Positions 46,878 to 62,343 of a DNA stretch of 64,000 nucleotides are shown here, piece by piece. The position numbers and the translations under genes are program-made. The notes beneath the pieces were generated by a model that was given only the letters and a program-made list of their open reading frames with translations, did not search any database and was not told where the DNA came from. Source of the stretch: Strobilurus pachycystidiatus. Its lineage: Eukaryota > Basidiomycota > Agaricomycetes > Agaricales > Physalacriaceae. Numbering within the stretch: the first letter of the stretch is position 1; the number at the start of each line of letters is the position of its first letter. The DNA lies in the NCBI GenBank assembly GCA_019915135.1, contig JAHLMK010000001.1, positions 3,224,001-3,288,000 on the forward strand, written 5' to 3'.

Positions 46878-47341
46878 ATGGCCCCCGTACACGCCACTGA
46901 GTCTACCCCCGAACTGGAGTTCTGCAGTTGCTCGACAGCCGATGCTATCAATGGTACGCCAACGATACAGTATGTTCAGTGGCCACAATTTGCTCACTGT
47001 CCCTTTCACCTCCAGGCGGCGTCTTGATACTGCTTCTCCTGCTTGTCTTCTACGCACTCGCACTCTGGGATCGCTGGTTGACCCTCCAAATGAGAGAGCT
47101 ATCGCATTTACGAGGTCAGTCATCATCGACCCGGAGTCCCTTGGACGCCGACTGACGCCAAGGTTTAGTCCGTGAAATGGGATACGGCGCAACAGATCGA
47201 ACGCCGCTGTCCTTCGTGCGCCAACCTCACACACCCCATCCCCACACAAAACTGCCACCGAAGTTTGCTGTTCAAAATGGTGCATACTATCATCATCATC
47301 GACTCGTGAAAGGCATTGATCATCTCTTTCGTCTGCTTTAG
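46878..47341 (+). CDS. Small single-pass membrane protein, 117 aa
   Basis: No single frame shows this gene; three exons do: 46878-46953, 47016-47114, 47163-47341, with introns of 62 and 48 nt (gtacgc...ctccag and gtcagt...gccaag). The product starts MAPVHATESTPELEFCSCST. It then has a strongly hydrophobic helix (GGVLILLLLLVFYALALW) followed by RWLTLQMRELSHLRGLVREM, and a basic, His-rich tail (KLPPKFAVQNGAYYHHHRLV). This is a type I or II single-pass layout with a basic juxtamembrane segment, suggesting Nin/Cin orientation by the positive-inside rule. Function unknown. Confidence 0.5.
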
Positions 47342-48132
47342 GTCTCCTCGCCCCACCAGCAAGGACCAAATAGCCGTGGACGAAACCAGATCCATATACC
47401 ACATCGGAATACCCACCCACACGCCAGCGCTTTGCTGTATCGTTATATCATACCTATCACCACTAATACGCCGCGACGTCAACTTGTATCTTTAGAATCC
47501 TCGTTTAATGAGCATCATGTACATCATCCCGGCTACGATACAAGTGGTGTCTACTCGAAACACGAATGAATCAATGACGAGAGCAAATTGACTCTTGAGA
47601 ATAGCTACTACTAGCTGTCGAGGAGAGCAAGGCTGTACGTGGTTCACGTCCATGACTGAAGGACCCTTCAAACACGACGAACCTTCCTCCACTCTTGTAT
47701 TGTAGATGCTGATGGTGGTCTTGTACTGGGTTGGTTTTGAATACTGTGGGTGACCATACCGCAGTTAAACATCGTTGTTCAATGGGCAAAGTAGGTGTCA
47801 ATCCGCTCCCCTTCAATTCTCAAAACTGGGCACCGTCTACCTCGTCTCCGTCAGCTCTATAGCAGTACTTATATTGTGTCATGCTGAGCCTTATACGCCC
47901 CGACTGGGCTACGATGGTACCGCGCGTAGCTTTTCAACAACGGTAACATTGAACGTAGTCGCGTCAGGCGGAAAGGGAAACCGAGCTTCGTCGAGACGTG
48001 TTGTGATGGTGTTGAGGAGATGGAGCTTCAAGCGTCAGACTCACAGAAGATATTAGGTATACATGGCTTGATTGATGAAGAATGCGGACGACACACAAAC
48101 ACATAATACATCTCGTGTCGGATATCCTACAG
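47342..48132. other. Gene-poor stretch, about 790 bp
   Basis: Open frames are short and without domain or splice support. It includes the 3' ends of the flanking convergent genes. Confidence 0.35.
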
Positions 48133-49511
48133 TCACTTGCTAAGTTCCTTCAACCTTTCACAGATCTCATTAGCAGTTAACCGATCCTTAGCCGACATCT
48201 CCGTGCATCGCATCACCAACTCCCAAATTGCGTCAGAATTAAGCTCAGTCTGCGACGGTCGTGGTGGGCGCCTTTTATTGAAACACACCTCCATCATGAC
48301 TGCCGCCTCCGTTGGGAGGTGCGCGTAGGGTGGCTTGCGTGTGTACACCTAAGGAAAGCAAATAAGCACAGGAAGACACACTGGTAGTCATAGTTTAAAC
48401 ACCTCAATAATTGTACATCCCAACGAATACACATCCGCCGAAGCAACAGTCTCCTGGTCGAATAACGAGGGATCCATCCGTTCAGGCGGAAGCCAGCGCA
48501 AGGCGCCTCGAAGTCCCAGATATGAACTTGCCATAGTGCGCGATGCAACGTGACTGAGGCCGAAGTCAGCCGAGCAGCAGCGATGGTCTTCCGTGACAAG
48601 GACATTGGCCTACAGTATGGACTGGAGGTCAACCACACGATATAACAATGAACTGGTACTTACGCCTCGCAGATCGCCATGAACAATTTGTGGGTCGAGC
48701 GAGTGTATGTATCTTAGACCCTCTGCTATTTCCTGAATCTGAGAGCGACTGTGAACATTCACGGATCAGGGAAAAGGAATACTTGGCTGTACCGAACGAA
48801 GAAGATTATGTTCAGGATGCTTCTCCAGAAAAGACAGGAGGTTTCCATTCGGCATCCAAGGCGATATAAGGCAGAAACTTGGGGCGAAAAGTTTGTCATT
48901 TACCCCGATGAAAGGTAGTACGTTAGGATGTTTCAACTGTTTCCATACAAGAGCTTCTTTGCAGCAATCCTGTTGCACTCTATGAACGGACGCCATATCA
49001 AGAAGAAAGCTTAATCGAACCTTGACAAGTTCATCTTGAGCCGTCTCGGTCAGGAAATACCGCAAAACTTTCAAGCACACAGTTTCTGAACCCAGAGAGC
49101 CTTTCCAGATATCCTATGCATGATACGGTGTTGATTATGAGGTTGTCAATGGCCACGGAACTTACAGAAAAACCTCCGCCCGTGATACTGTTGGTCCCAA
49201 GTTTTTGAACATTATCACAGAAGAAAGATCGAGGCATGACTTTGTAGCGCTGATTCAGAACCCGCAAACACTTGATGCGTTTCCTTCGATAGTCGTCTGC
49301 GGGTTCGTCTGCCCGCTCGAATAGTCCCGCGTCTAATTCCTATCAAGCCCGTCATTGTAGATATGGCATATCGTGTAAGAACTATACGTACTCCTTGCAG
49401 AATATCCATGATATCGGGTGCTAGCTCCTTCGTAGTGAGAATGATATCGTTCCAGGGTGTAGGTCCGCGCATCATGTCTCTGATTCTTGCAGTGACCTCT
49501 TCCTCGCGCAT
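48133..49511 (-). CDS. Tyrosine-kinase-like protein kinase domain (3' part of a larger gene)
   Basis: From 49511 the frame reads MREEEVTARIRDMMRGPTPW, then NDIILTTKELAPDIMDILQG. The kinase domain follows: NSITGGGFSDIWKGS (glycine loop), VCLKVLRYF (Lys), EALVWKQLKHPNVLPFIGV, SLDPQIVHGDLRGANVLVTE (catalytic Asp), DFGLSHV, GALRWLPPERMDP, DVYSLGCTIIEVYTRKPPYA, and a stop at 48133. HGDLRGANVLV is the catalytic-loop form typical of expanded mushroom TKL kinases. All key residues are present, so the domain looks active. It is in frame with, and appears to continue, the coiled-coil part upstream across a TAG at 49574-49572. Confidence 0.8.
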
Positions 49512-49571
49512 CGCCCGTTCCTGCTCCTGTTGTTGCTCTCGTCGCGCATCCTCCTCGGCTTGTTTCCTCTT

Positions 49572-51408
49572 CTACTCGCGCTCCTCGATAACCTGCTGTT
49601 GCTCGTCCTCGGCCCGCCGCTTCAGCTCCTCCTCCTCCTCCTCCAGCTTCTCCTCCCGCCTCCTCAACTCGTCCTCCTGCCGCTTCGTCTCCGCCTCCCA
49701 CAGCTGCCTCTTGATCGGCTCCTCCTTCATTCGCAGCTCAACCTCCTTCCGGCGGATCTCCTCCTGGCGCGCCTCATCCTCCTCCCGCCGCACGTCCGCC
49801 GCATCCCGCCGCTTCTGCTCCTCCTCCTCCTCCTCCTCTTGCAGCCTATTTATCTTCTCCTCGCGAAGCTTGAGCAGTCGTTCCTGCTCTACGCGGAGAC
49901 GCTCCTGCTGCTTCCGTGCTGTCTCCTCCATCCGCCGCTGCCACTCGCTTTCCGAGTTGGGCGACGATTGGGGTGTGGGGACTTGTTGTGACGGCACCGG
50001 GGCGGTTCTGGCTTCGATGTAGTACGTGGACGACGTCGGCGATGTTGATGCACGACTCGGGGCTGAGGAAGGTCGCGATTTTGAACCCCAAGCTGGAGCA
50101 GAAGCAGCGGATGACGAAGACCGAGCAGTAGAGGTATTCGACGACGTGCTGCTACATCCAGACGACCAGGGCGAGTTCCATGTACTGCTGCTATCCGAGT
50201 ACTGACCGGCTGCCTTCTTCATCATGATCTCCTCCGCACGACGCTTCCCTTCCTCTTGCCGTTCGGCCTTCCACGCCTCTTCCTGGTAAAGCTTCTTGGC
50301 CAACGCCGCATCCTGCGCCTCCTGCCAGCTCCGACGAGGGAGCGGGGGCTGTTTCAACACGGAGTCGCTATCATCGACATTGTTGGACGAGGGCTCGCGG
50401 ATGGAAAATGGCAGCCAGCGGTCAGTATTGGGCAAGCGAGGGATCTCGGGAGACTGGTTGGGGATCGTCTGATGCCGCCTATAGTTCACATCAATGAACA
50501 TATCATTTAAAAGCTTGAAACACTCACGATGGAGTTGAATTCAACAAATCAGTATGAGACAATTCGTGCGGACTTTGATCAGTAGATGCTGCTGCTAAAA
50601 ATTCCTTCGAGTCGAACGCCGTGCGCGTTCGCGCGATATTATCTATGATCGCCGGCTGCTCCGCGCCAACGCCCTCAGTCCACGACCTCGGCACCGCGAG
50701 CCCAGCGCCCCATCTGCGCTCATGGCGCTCGCGCTGCAGCTCATTGAGATACGCTTCCTGCGAGAGCTTCTTCGCGTTGGCAGTGTGATCTTCGTACTCG
50801 GCGACGTCCTTCTTATAGAGCGGGCTGGCGGGCGTGAGGTCGGCCTCGGCGGCGAGGCAGGGCTTGGTGTACGTGGACGTCGTCGGCGCTGTTGACGCAC
50901 GACTCGGGGCTGAGGAAGGTCGCGATTTCGAACCCCAAGCTGAAGCAGAAGCAGCGAATGGCGAAGACCGAGCAGTAGAGGTGATCGACGACGTGCTGCT
51001 ACATCCAGACGACCAGGGCGAGTTCCATGTACTGCTGCTATCCGAGTACTTACCGGCTGCCTTCTTCATCATGATCTCCTCCGCACGACGCTTCCCTTCC
51101 TCTTGCAGTTCAGCCTTGAACGCCTCTTCCTGGTAAAGCCTCTTGGCCAACGCCGCATCCTGCGCTTCCTGCCAGCTCCGACGAGGGAGCGGGGGCTGCC
51201 CCAACTTGGAATCGCTGACAACGTCAGTGCGCGACGCGGGCTCGCGGTTGCAAAACATTGGCTTATGGTGGTGGTGGTGGCAATGATGATGGGGGCGGGC
51301 GCATGGGTGGGTGGGCGCGAGAGATCCAGCACGATGGTGTAAGATGCGGGGCGGGATGGGGACGCGCCGCAGTCTAGATCGGGCGGTACGATATACTCGA
51401 TGCGGCAC
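49572..51408 (-). CDS. Repeat and coiled-coil N-terminal part upstream of the kinase
   Basis: The first exon, from Met 51408 (or Met 51260, MFCNREPASRT), contains repeat unit 1: QPPLPRRSWQEAQDAALAKR, LYQEEA, RRAEEIMMKKAAG, SSSTWNSPWSSGCSSTSS. A short intron (gtgagt...aactatag) follows near 50526-50487. Repeat unit 2 has almost the same sequence, and then a long Glu/Arg coiled coil (QQERLRVEQERLLKLREEKI through KLEEEEEELKRRAEDEQQQV) ends at TAG 49574-49572. Coiled-coil coding character continues past that stop (KRKQAEEDARREQQQEQERA) into the kinase. I read it as one gene with a premature stop, or two abutting genes. Confidence 0.6.
50023..50351 (-). repeat. 329-bp direct repeat, copy A
   Basis: Nearly identical to 50870-51198, same orientation and same length. 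Both lie within coding sequence and encode the PPLPRRSWQEAQDAA...STY unit. Confidence 0.85.
50870..51198 (-). repeat. 329-bp direct repeat, copy B
   Basis: Partner of 50023-50351, 847 bp away; a few substitutions, no frameshift. Confidence 0.85.
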
Positions 51409-51605
51409 GCACTTGCCGACGGGGTCCTCAGCGAAGCACGCGCGGGAATGGGCAGTACGGTGCTGCGGCTGCTGCCAGGCTGGGTGTCACTGAAATGGCT
51501 GCCTCAAGAGACCTCGAGGCTGCCTCGCCGCAGGGACCAGCGCTGATGTCGTTGAGGTTGAGGTGATGACAGTCGATCACCATATACTCCAGCTGGTATC
51601 AGTGG

Positions 51606-51812
51606 TAAGATTGGCGTCATGCAAAAGCCGCGAACCAGCGTGACACGGCGTGACTTAAGTCCAAAATTCAATATCAACTCAACGAGCGCGTTTAAAATTA
51701 TAAACGCAATACCAGCCTCTTTGATTTATGAGAGGTACATGAAGAAGCGGTTTCGGAGTAGTACACAAAGTTTTGAATGAGGAGAGTGTAAAATACAGGG
51801 TTTTCTCTGCTA
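51606..51812 (+). repeat. Left 207-bp inverted repeat arm
   Basis: Starts taagattggcg, ends tttctctgcta; complements 52708-52914. Confidence 0.85.
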
Positions 51813-52707
51813 AGATTGGCGTCATGCAAAAGCGGCCAACCTCATAACGCGTGACGGTCACCTTCCATTTCCGTCAATAACTGCCACAATTACCGTTCAT
51901 AATTCGATATCAACCGCTGTTGTCTAGTTATCGCTTAATTGCAAATCAAATCTCTTTGTTAATGTCTCATCTTGGTCTGAGAGAACTTTGAGACCAAACG
52001 AGGCCGAAATGGATGACCCTTACACGATCCACTCAGCCGATCTCAGCAATTTTGTTCACAACAAGTGTTCCTCAGAAAACCAGGGTTTTAAGGCAAGTTA
52101 CATGGTAGTGACAGTACGGCGCAGGTGTTGTGTAGCATCTACCCTCGGTTTACAGCGTGAACGCTTCACGGTATTCTGCTGCATTCAAAAAATTTCCGCT
52201 TGTAGATGTGGCGACGCGCGGAGTTGACGATGATTCTGCAGTATGAGTCGAGTTGGACGTGACTGGCATGGAGGATTGGGTACCAGATCAGCTTCCAAAG
52301 CAGTCAGAAGATTTTGATGGGGATGCCTGGGATATCAGTGAGTCTCGCACCATGGAAAACCTGGTTCATTACTCACATTGCCCTGACCGGCCAGTTTATA
52401 TCTACTTGGACCTCTCTTCCTAAAAATCTTTCGAAGGTTCTTGTTGTTAGTGCGCCTGCGTTCCTGTACCATCTTGTAGGAGAGGTCCGACTCTGTGATG
52501 TGGTGGTCGTCCGGTGGTGGTGGTCGAAGGTCAAGCGCGTCCGATCACAAATGATCTGCAAGCGGATCAACGATGTCGGACGTGTCCATCCTCCCACATT
52601 TACAAGGGAGCTCTGAATTTTCTTCCAGTGCTTCTGGCAAGCAATAGGATGGATTTGAGCAAGTTTCTCGGATTTCTCATTTGTATTCCTATAGCTAGTA
52701 CGGATTG

Positions 52708-52914
52708 TAGCAGAGAAAACCCTGTATTTTACACTCTCCTCATTCAAAACTTTGTGTACTACTCCGAAACCGCTTCTTCATGTACCTCTCATAAATCAAA
52801 GAGGCTGGTATTGCGTTTATAATTTTAAACGCGCTCGTTGAGTTGATATTGAATTTTGGACTTAAGTCACGCCGTGTCACGCTGGTTCGCGGCTTTTGCA
52901 TGACGCCAATCTTA
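52708..52914 (-). repeat. Right 207-bp inverted repeat arm
   Basis: Starts tagcagagaaa, ends cgccaatctta; complements 51606-51812. Confidence 0.85.
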
Positions 52915-53239
52915 TGAATCTGAGTCTATGCATCCCAGATGCATCCATCCTCTACTCCTACAGAACGATGTTCGTAAGATACATTGGATGTATTCCTAGA
53001 TCTAAATCAGTGTCGTCGAACTTTGGCGTGCTTACGCTAAACACGCCGCGAGTTCAAATGAATGTGTCTAGACTCTAACTCAGTAACTGCCTCATCTTTT
53101 GTGCAATGACGAGACCGACATCGCTTGGCTCTCCCGCATATTACGAGCTGCGACAGAATGGCTCTTAGGCTTAAACTCAAGGAAACCTTTAAGTACAACA
53201 AAGTCTGCGCCTTTCGGTAAACATTACAAAAATCGGTCT
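52915..53239. other. Intergenic, 325 bp, no gene seen
   Basis: Between the right inverted repeat and the eIF3i stop codon. Confidence 0.4.
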
Positions 53240-54594
53240 CTAATCTTCAATGGCCATTGGCCCATAGGGCTCTGCCTTGAAATACGACTCGTCAAAATGG
53301 TGCATCCGTACGAAGCCATCTTCACCCCCAGAAGCATATCCTGTGCCAGCAGGGTGTATGGCGATCCTGATGAGAGGATTGGCATCGAGCATCGCGCATC
53401 GGAATGAACGTACGTGTTGATAGGTCCAAAGTGGCCCTTGACGCGACCAACTTCCTCTTCGAATACCTTGTGCCAGAACCGTGTCTCAAATTTACCCTGA
53501 CGGAGAGACGTTGTTGTCACGTTCATCGCGTCCTGTCCGCCACCAAGAAGAACCTGAAAACCGTTGTAAAAGATGGACATGAGAAGAATGGAGACCATAC
53601 ATAAGGTTTGTTCGGTGCGAGTGCTGCGCTGTTTAATGGAGTTTCAGTTGTATAGGTTTTGATCACCATGAGCGTTTTGGTGTCGTGTATCTATGAAGTC
53701 ATGGTTAGGAGGACATAGACAGAAAGGAGTAGAGGCATACCCGCGCAGATTTGTCTTTACTGCTGGTGACACAATACGTGCGATCTTTGCTCAGTTGCAG
53801 ATCGTTGACGGTATCGCCATGTGCGCGCTCGTTGTTTTCGATCTCTTCTCCGGTCTTGACGTTGAAAAGAGCCACTTTTCCAGATTCGTGGCCGGTGATG
53901 ATGACGTTGGGGACGAGGGTGAAGGCGCAGACGGTTGCTTTGGAACCGATGGGGTTGAACATGTGTGTAGGCTCTTTTGATTCTGTGGAGGCGGCGCGAT
54001 TAAATTGATGGATGGGAGAAAAGAAATGATTCGTAGACGCACGCTTCGTGCCATCCTCCCGGTTTATGTCAAACACGCGAATTGCGCATTGATAACCCAT
54101 CCGCTGCTCTGTGATGCACACGACCTGCTTGTCATCCTCGCTGAAGGCTACTCGCTTGACGGCGGTCGGGAACTCCCAGGTATACAGACATTTTCCGCTC
54201 TCCACTTCCCACAGCCGTAATGTGTTGTCGGCGGCGCCTGAAATCATGTATTTTGATTCTGCTTCACGGACGATGAGCGCCTGAAAATCGGGTGATTGGA
54301 ACGGACATACAATCGACATCGACTGTCCAGACTGTGCCATTGTTGCCCTCGTATGTGCCGAGTCGTTCACCATTGTGCGAGTACCAGACGTTGATGACGT
54401 TGTCTTTCGAGCAGGAGAACAAGAGGTCGCCGTCTGCGTTGAACTTGATTTGGGTCAGAGACCGTTCGTGGCCTGCGATAGATGAGGAGAAGGATGGATA
54501 AAAGTCCGGCCGACCGCACCTTGCAGCAGTATTGGACGCTGTAAAAATCGGGGTAAGACGGCGGGCGGGAGGGCGGGATTTAGCAGCTCACCAT
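53240..54594 (-). CDS. TIF34: Translation initiation factor eIF3 subunit i (TIF34), WD40
   Basis: The first coding exon is the ATG alone (54594-54592), followed directly by gtgagc. The next exon begins RPILLQGHERS, the standard eIF3i start, then [22 protein letters not shown] repeats follow: [80 protein letters not shown]. The C-terminus is [10 protein letters not shown] joined to [20 protein letters not shown] and [21 protein letters not shown]. The protein is a seven-bladed propeller in the eIF3 complex on the 40S subunit. It is divergent from PRP16, with 188 bp between starts. Confidence 0.93.
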
Positions 54595-54782
54595 GATTTT
54601 AGCAGTGGATGGATGGAAGGGCCGAAATTATTTTGGCGGTGACTTGACTTGCCCAGCCAAAAAATGAAATTGCCCAACTTGGACGCACTTTGAGTCACTT
54701 TCAGGGCGAAAAGTGGAAGAGGACCGAAGTAGCTGCATTTCGATCGGCTTAGATAATCGTCTTGTTAGTGTCGACCACCATC

Positions 54783-59252
<4,470 letters not shown>

Positions 59253-59555
59253 ATTCTGTTATGTATCATCTGGACTATATATTTATGCATGACTTCCCCG
59301 AACTACTGAGGGCTACACTTCATCTTGCTGCCAGTGCCCGCACCTGGCCCGCACTGCCGCAGACCTTGGTATTTCGCGCAATTGGAAATATGGCCACGTG
59401 GATCGTGAGAAGATTAAATCCCTGCTCGCTGGTTGGCCCCCCAAATCCGTCGCTGTCCCGAACAACGCCCAAGGCTGTATTCCCTCGCTTGCTGTCGGGC
59501 TCGCGGCTCCTCCTCTAAATCGCTGATATTGTCATAATATCGCCCTAAATTCGCC
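59253..59555. promoter_or_regulatory. PRP16 3' flank and upstream region of the complex I gene, 303 bp
   Basis: No ORF of substance. A CCAAT-type core in either orientation (attgg at 59382; no further support) is the only candidate box. Confidence 0.3.
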
Positions 59556-62202
59556 ATGTTGCGTCTCGTGTCGACGGTGTCGCGACCTACGTCGGCGGGG
59601 CTACTCGGGATGGTCGTGGGGTCGTCTCAGCCCAGTCCCAGTGCGTTCTGCCTCCCTTTCGCTGGAAAAATCTGACAAGACGCCGAGCAGACAGACGGAG
59701 CATATCTTCCACGTCGTCTCGACAGGCCGACGTAACATTAACTGTGGATGGCAAAGAAGTGACCGTACCTCAAGGTATAGCTATTCCTGCCAATATTGCT
59801 GGACGGCGTTAATGGCTGTCGTAGGATCTGCTCTTATACAAGCCTGCGAGGCGGCTGGCTCCCCCATTCCACGGTGCGCACTGTCGCTGTTCACGTCGTT
59901 GGCTTTGCTCAAGAATATACAGATTCTGCTACCACGACCGACTTGCCATTGCCGGAAATTGTCGTATGTGCTTGGTCGAGGTAGAACGTTCGCCGAAGCC
60001 CGTCGCATCTTGGTGAGTCCTGCTCCACCTATCGTGAAGGCTGAATGCCCATTTTCCGGTAGTGCGATGCCAGCCATGAACGGTGCCAAGGTCTTCACCA
60101 ACACACCCCTCGTTCATGAAGCAAGGTTTGTGCTCCCTCCTCGTCACCTCTGTATCTTTCTGACAACACCGCAGAGAAGGTGTCATGGAGTTCCTCCTCG
60201 CCAACCACCCTCTGGACTGCCCCATTTGCGACCAGGGTGGTGAATGTGATCTCCAGGACCAGTCCATGCGCTACGGGTCCGACCGCACTCGTTTCCACGA
60301 AATCACTGGTAAACGCGCCGTTGAGAACAAGGACCTTGGCCCGCTCGTCAAAACTTCGATGAACCGTTGTATTCAGTGCACACGTTGTGTCCGATTCGCG
60401 AACGAGGTTGCTGGTGTGGAGGAGCTGGGAACTACCGGACGCGGGAATGACTTGCAAATCGGCATGTATGTCGAGAAGACTATGGACTCTGAACTTTCAG
60501 GCAACATCATTGACCTGTGCCCCGTTGGTGCTCTCACGAGTAAACCTTACGCGTTCAATGCCCGCCCCTGGGAACTGAAGAACACGGAGTCGATTGACGT
60601 GTTGGATGCCGTTGGTTCGAATATCCGGGTGGATTCTCGCGGTGTCCAAGTCATGCGTATCCAACCGAAAACCAATGACGACGTGAACGAGGAATGGATC
60701 AGCGACAAGACGCGTTATGCGTACGATGGACTCAGGTTTCAGCGCCTGACGACACCTCTGATCAAGTCCGGTGACCGCTTCGTTCAGGCAAATTGGGAGG
60801 AGGCTTTGGGCACCATCGCTAATGGCCTTGCCGCCTCTGGAGCCACGGATGACGAGATACAGGGTGTCGTTGGCCATTTGGCTGACACGGAGTCGATCGT
60901 GGCGCTGAAGGATTTCATCAACAAGCTTGGATCTGACAACCTGGTGCTCGACCAAGTTGCCGGTACCTCTTCTCCCGTCCATGGAGTTGACGTTCGCTCG
61001 AATTACCTTTTCAACTCGACGATTCCTGGTGTTGAGGAAGCCGACGTCATTCTTCTTGTTGGCACCAACCCTCGGCATGAAGCAGCTGTGCTCAACTCGC
61101 GGATACGGAAAAGCTGGTTGCACACTGGTCTGGAAGTTGGTTTAATTGGCGAGCGCGTGGACACCACATATGGTTACGACTACCTTGGAGCTGACGCGAA
61201 GGCATTGACCGATTTCGTTGCTGGCAAGGGCGACTTCGCCAAGAAATTCACCAAGGCCAAGAAACCTCTGATCATTGTGGGAAGCGCCCTTGCTGAACAT
61301 CCTGATGGTGCTGCCGCGTACAATACTTTGACGAGATTCGTTGAACTCAACAAGAAGACATTGCTCACACCGGAATGGAACGGATTCAGTGTCCTCCAAC
61401 GCGTACGTGCGGTCACCTTTCTTCTTCTGTGCTACGGCTCACTTGGATTTCCCAGGCTGCATCCCGATCTGCCGCATACGATATTGGTTTCGTTCCCTCG
61501 AAGAAGGCTTCAACAACTAAGCCTAAGTTCATTTATCTTCTCAACGCAGATGAGGTTGATCCGAAGTCAATTCCCGCCAACGCATTCGTCGTCTACCAAG
61601 GTCACCATGGTGATCTCGGTGCACAACTCGCGGACGTCTGTCTACCATCTACTGCCTACACGGAGAAGTCATCAACGTGGGTCAACACTGAAGGTCGGGC
61701 ACAGTTGGGTCGTGCTGCCGTTCCCGCACCTGGTGCCGCTCGTGAGGACTGGAAGATTTTGAGGTGCGCACATTCATTCTTGTGACAGGTATTCTGTATG
61801 CTCATTCTTTCTTGTAGGGCTCTCTCTGAAGTCCTCGGCTCACCATTGCCTTATGACGATGTACTCTCATTAAGAGACAGGATGTGGGAACTTTCACCGA
61901 CATTGGTGCGCTATGATGTTACGGAGCCAACGTCGCTTGAAGTGGCAAGTGCTGGGTTGGTTACGCTCGCTGCCAACACGAAGGGAGCCAAGATCTCTGG
62001 CGCGCCCTTCGTTCGACCTATATCCAATTTCTACCAAACTGATGTCATTTCACGAAAGTGGGTTCACTTTTGAACTTTTCGTGGCCTCCTAATTGACCAT
62101 GCTTGCAGCTCGGTGACAATGGCACAGTGTACTCGCGCTTTTATCCAGGGTGAAAGCATCGGGGAAAGTGCAGCAGGGAAGGAACAAGCGGCATTTGCAT
62201 AG
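59556..62202 (+). CDS. NADH-ubiquinone oxidoreductase 78 kDa subunit (NDUFS1/NUO-78)
   Basis: Starts [20 protein letters not shown], a basic mitochondrial presequence. The ferredoxin-like domain has [13 protein letters not shown] and cysteine motifs for the 2Fe-2S cluster ([10 protein letters not shown]). A His-Cys3 4Fe-4S site follows ([20 protein letters not shown]). A second 4Fe-4S site reads [20 protein letters not shown], with [15 protein letters not shown]. The molybdopterin-type domain follows ([60 protein letters not shown]). It ends in GKEQAAFA at 62202. It forms the N-module electron path of complex I in the inner membrane. Several introns; no cysteine is lost. Confidence 0.95.
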
Positions 62203-62343
62203 ACGTAGGAAGGCTGTGGCGCCTGTATAATATTATTCAAATTCCGCAATCAATACTCCTTATCTCGCACGATCGCGACATGGCTTGGTTACGACTTCCA
62301 TCTTGCCGCGACACCTAGTGACTGTCTTCCTCCTCTTACCACC

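Larger units (their letters stand above)
51606..52914. mobile_element. Transposon-like element with 207-bp terminal inverted repeats, TA-flanked
   Basis: Bases 51606-51812 and 52708-52914 are reverse complements of each other over their whole 207 bp as far as I compared them. The outer ends read TA-agattggcgtcatgc and gcatgacgccaatct-TA, consistent with a TA target duplication as in Tc1/mariner-like elements. The 895-bp interior has no intact transposase. A short plus-strand stretch with coding character (VPDQLPKQSEDFDGDAWDIS, near 52280) may be a captured or decayed fragment. A third copy of the end motif taagattggcgtcatgcaaa lies just inside the left arm, starting at 51811. The element is non-autonomous; its superfamily is not certain. 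Confidence 0.75.

Noticed and set aside
46839..47420. 193-aa minus-strand frame
   Set aside because: No domain; the plus-strand spliced gene with a membrane helix explains the region better.
49572..49592. 21-nt GT-AG intron removing the in-frame TAG
   Set aside because: It would restore the frame, but 21 nt is too short to splice and there is no branch site.
49363..50022. Ser-rich and Leu-rich plus-strand frames over the coiled coil
   Set aside because: They are the complements of Glu/Arg codon runs (GAG/CTC, AGG/CCT) and have no independent support.
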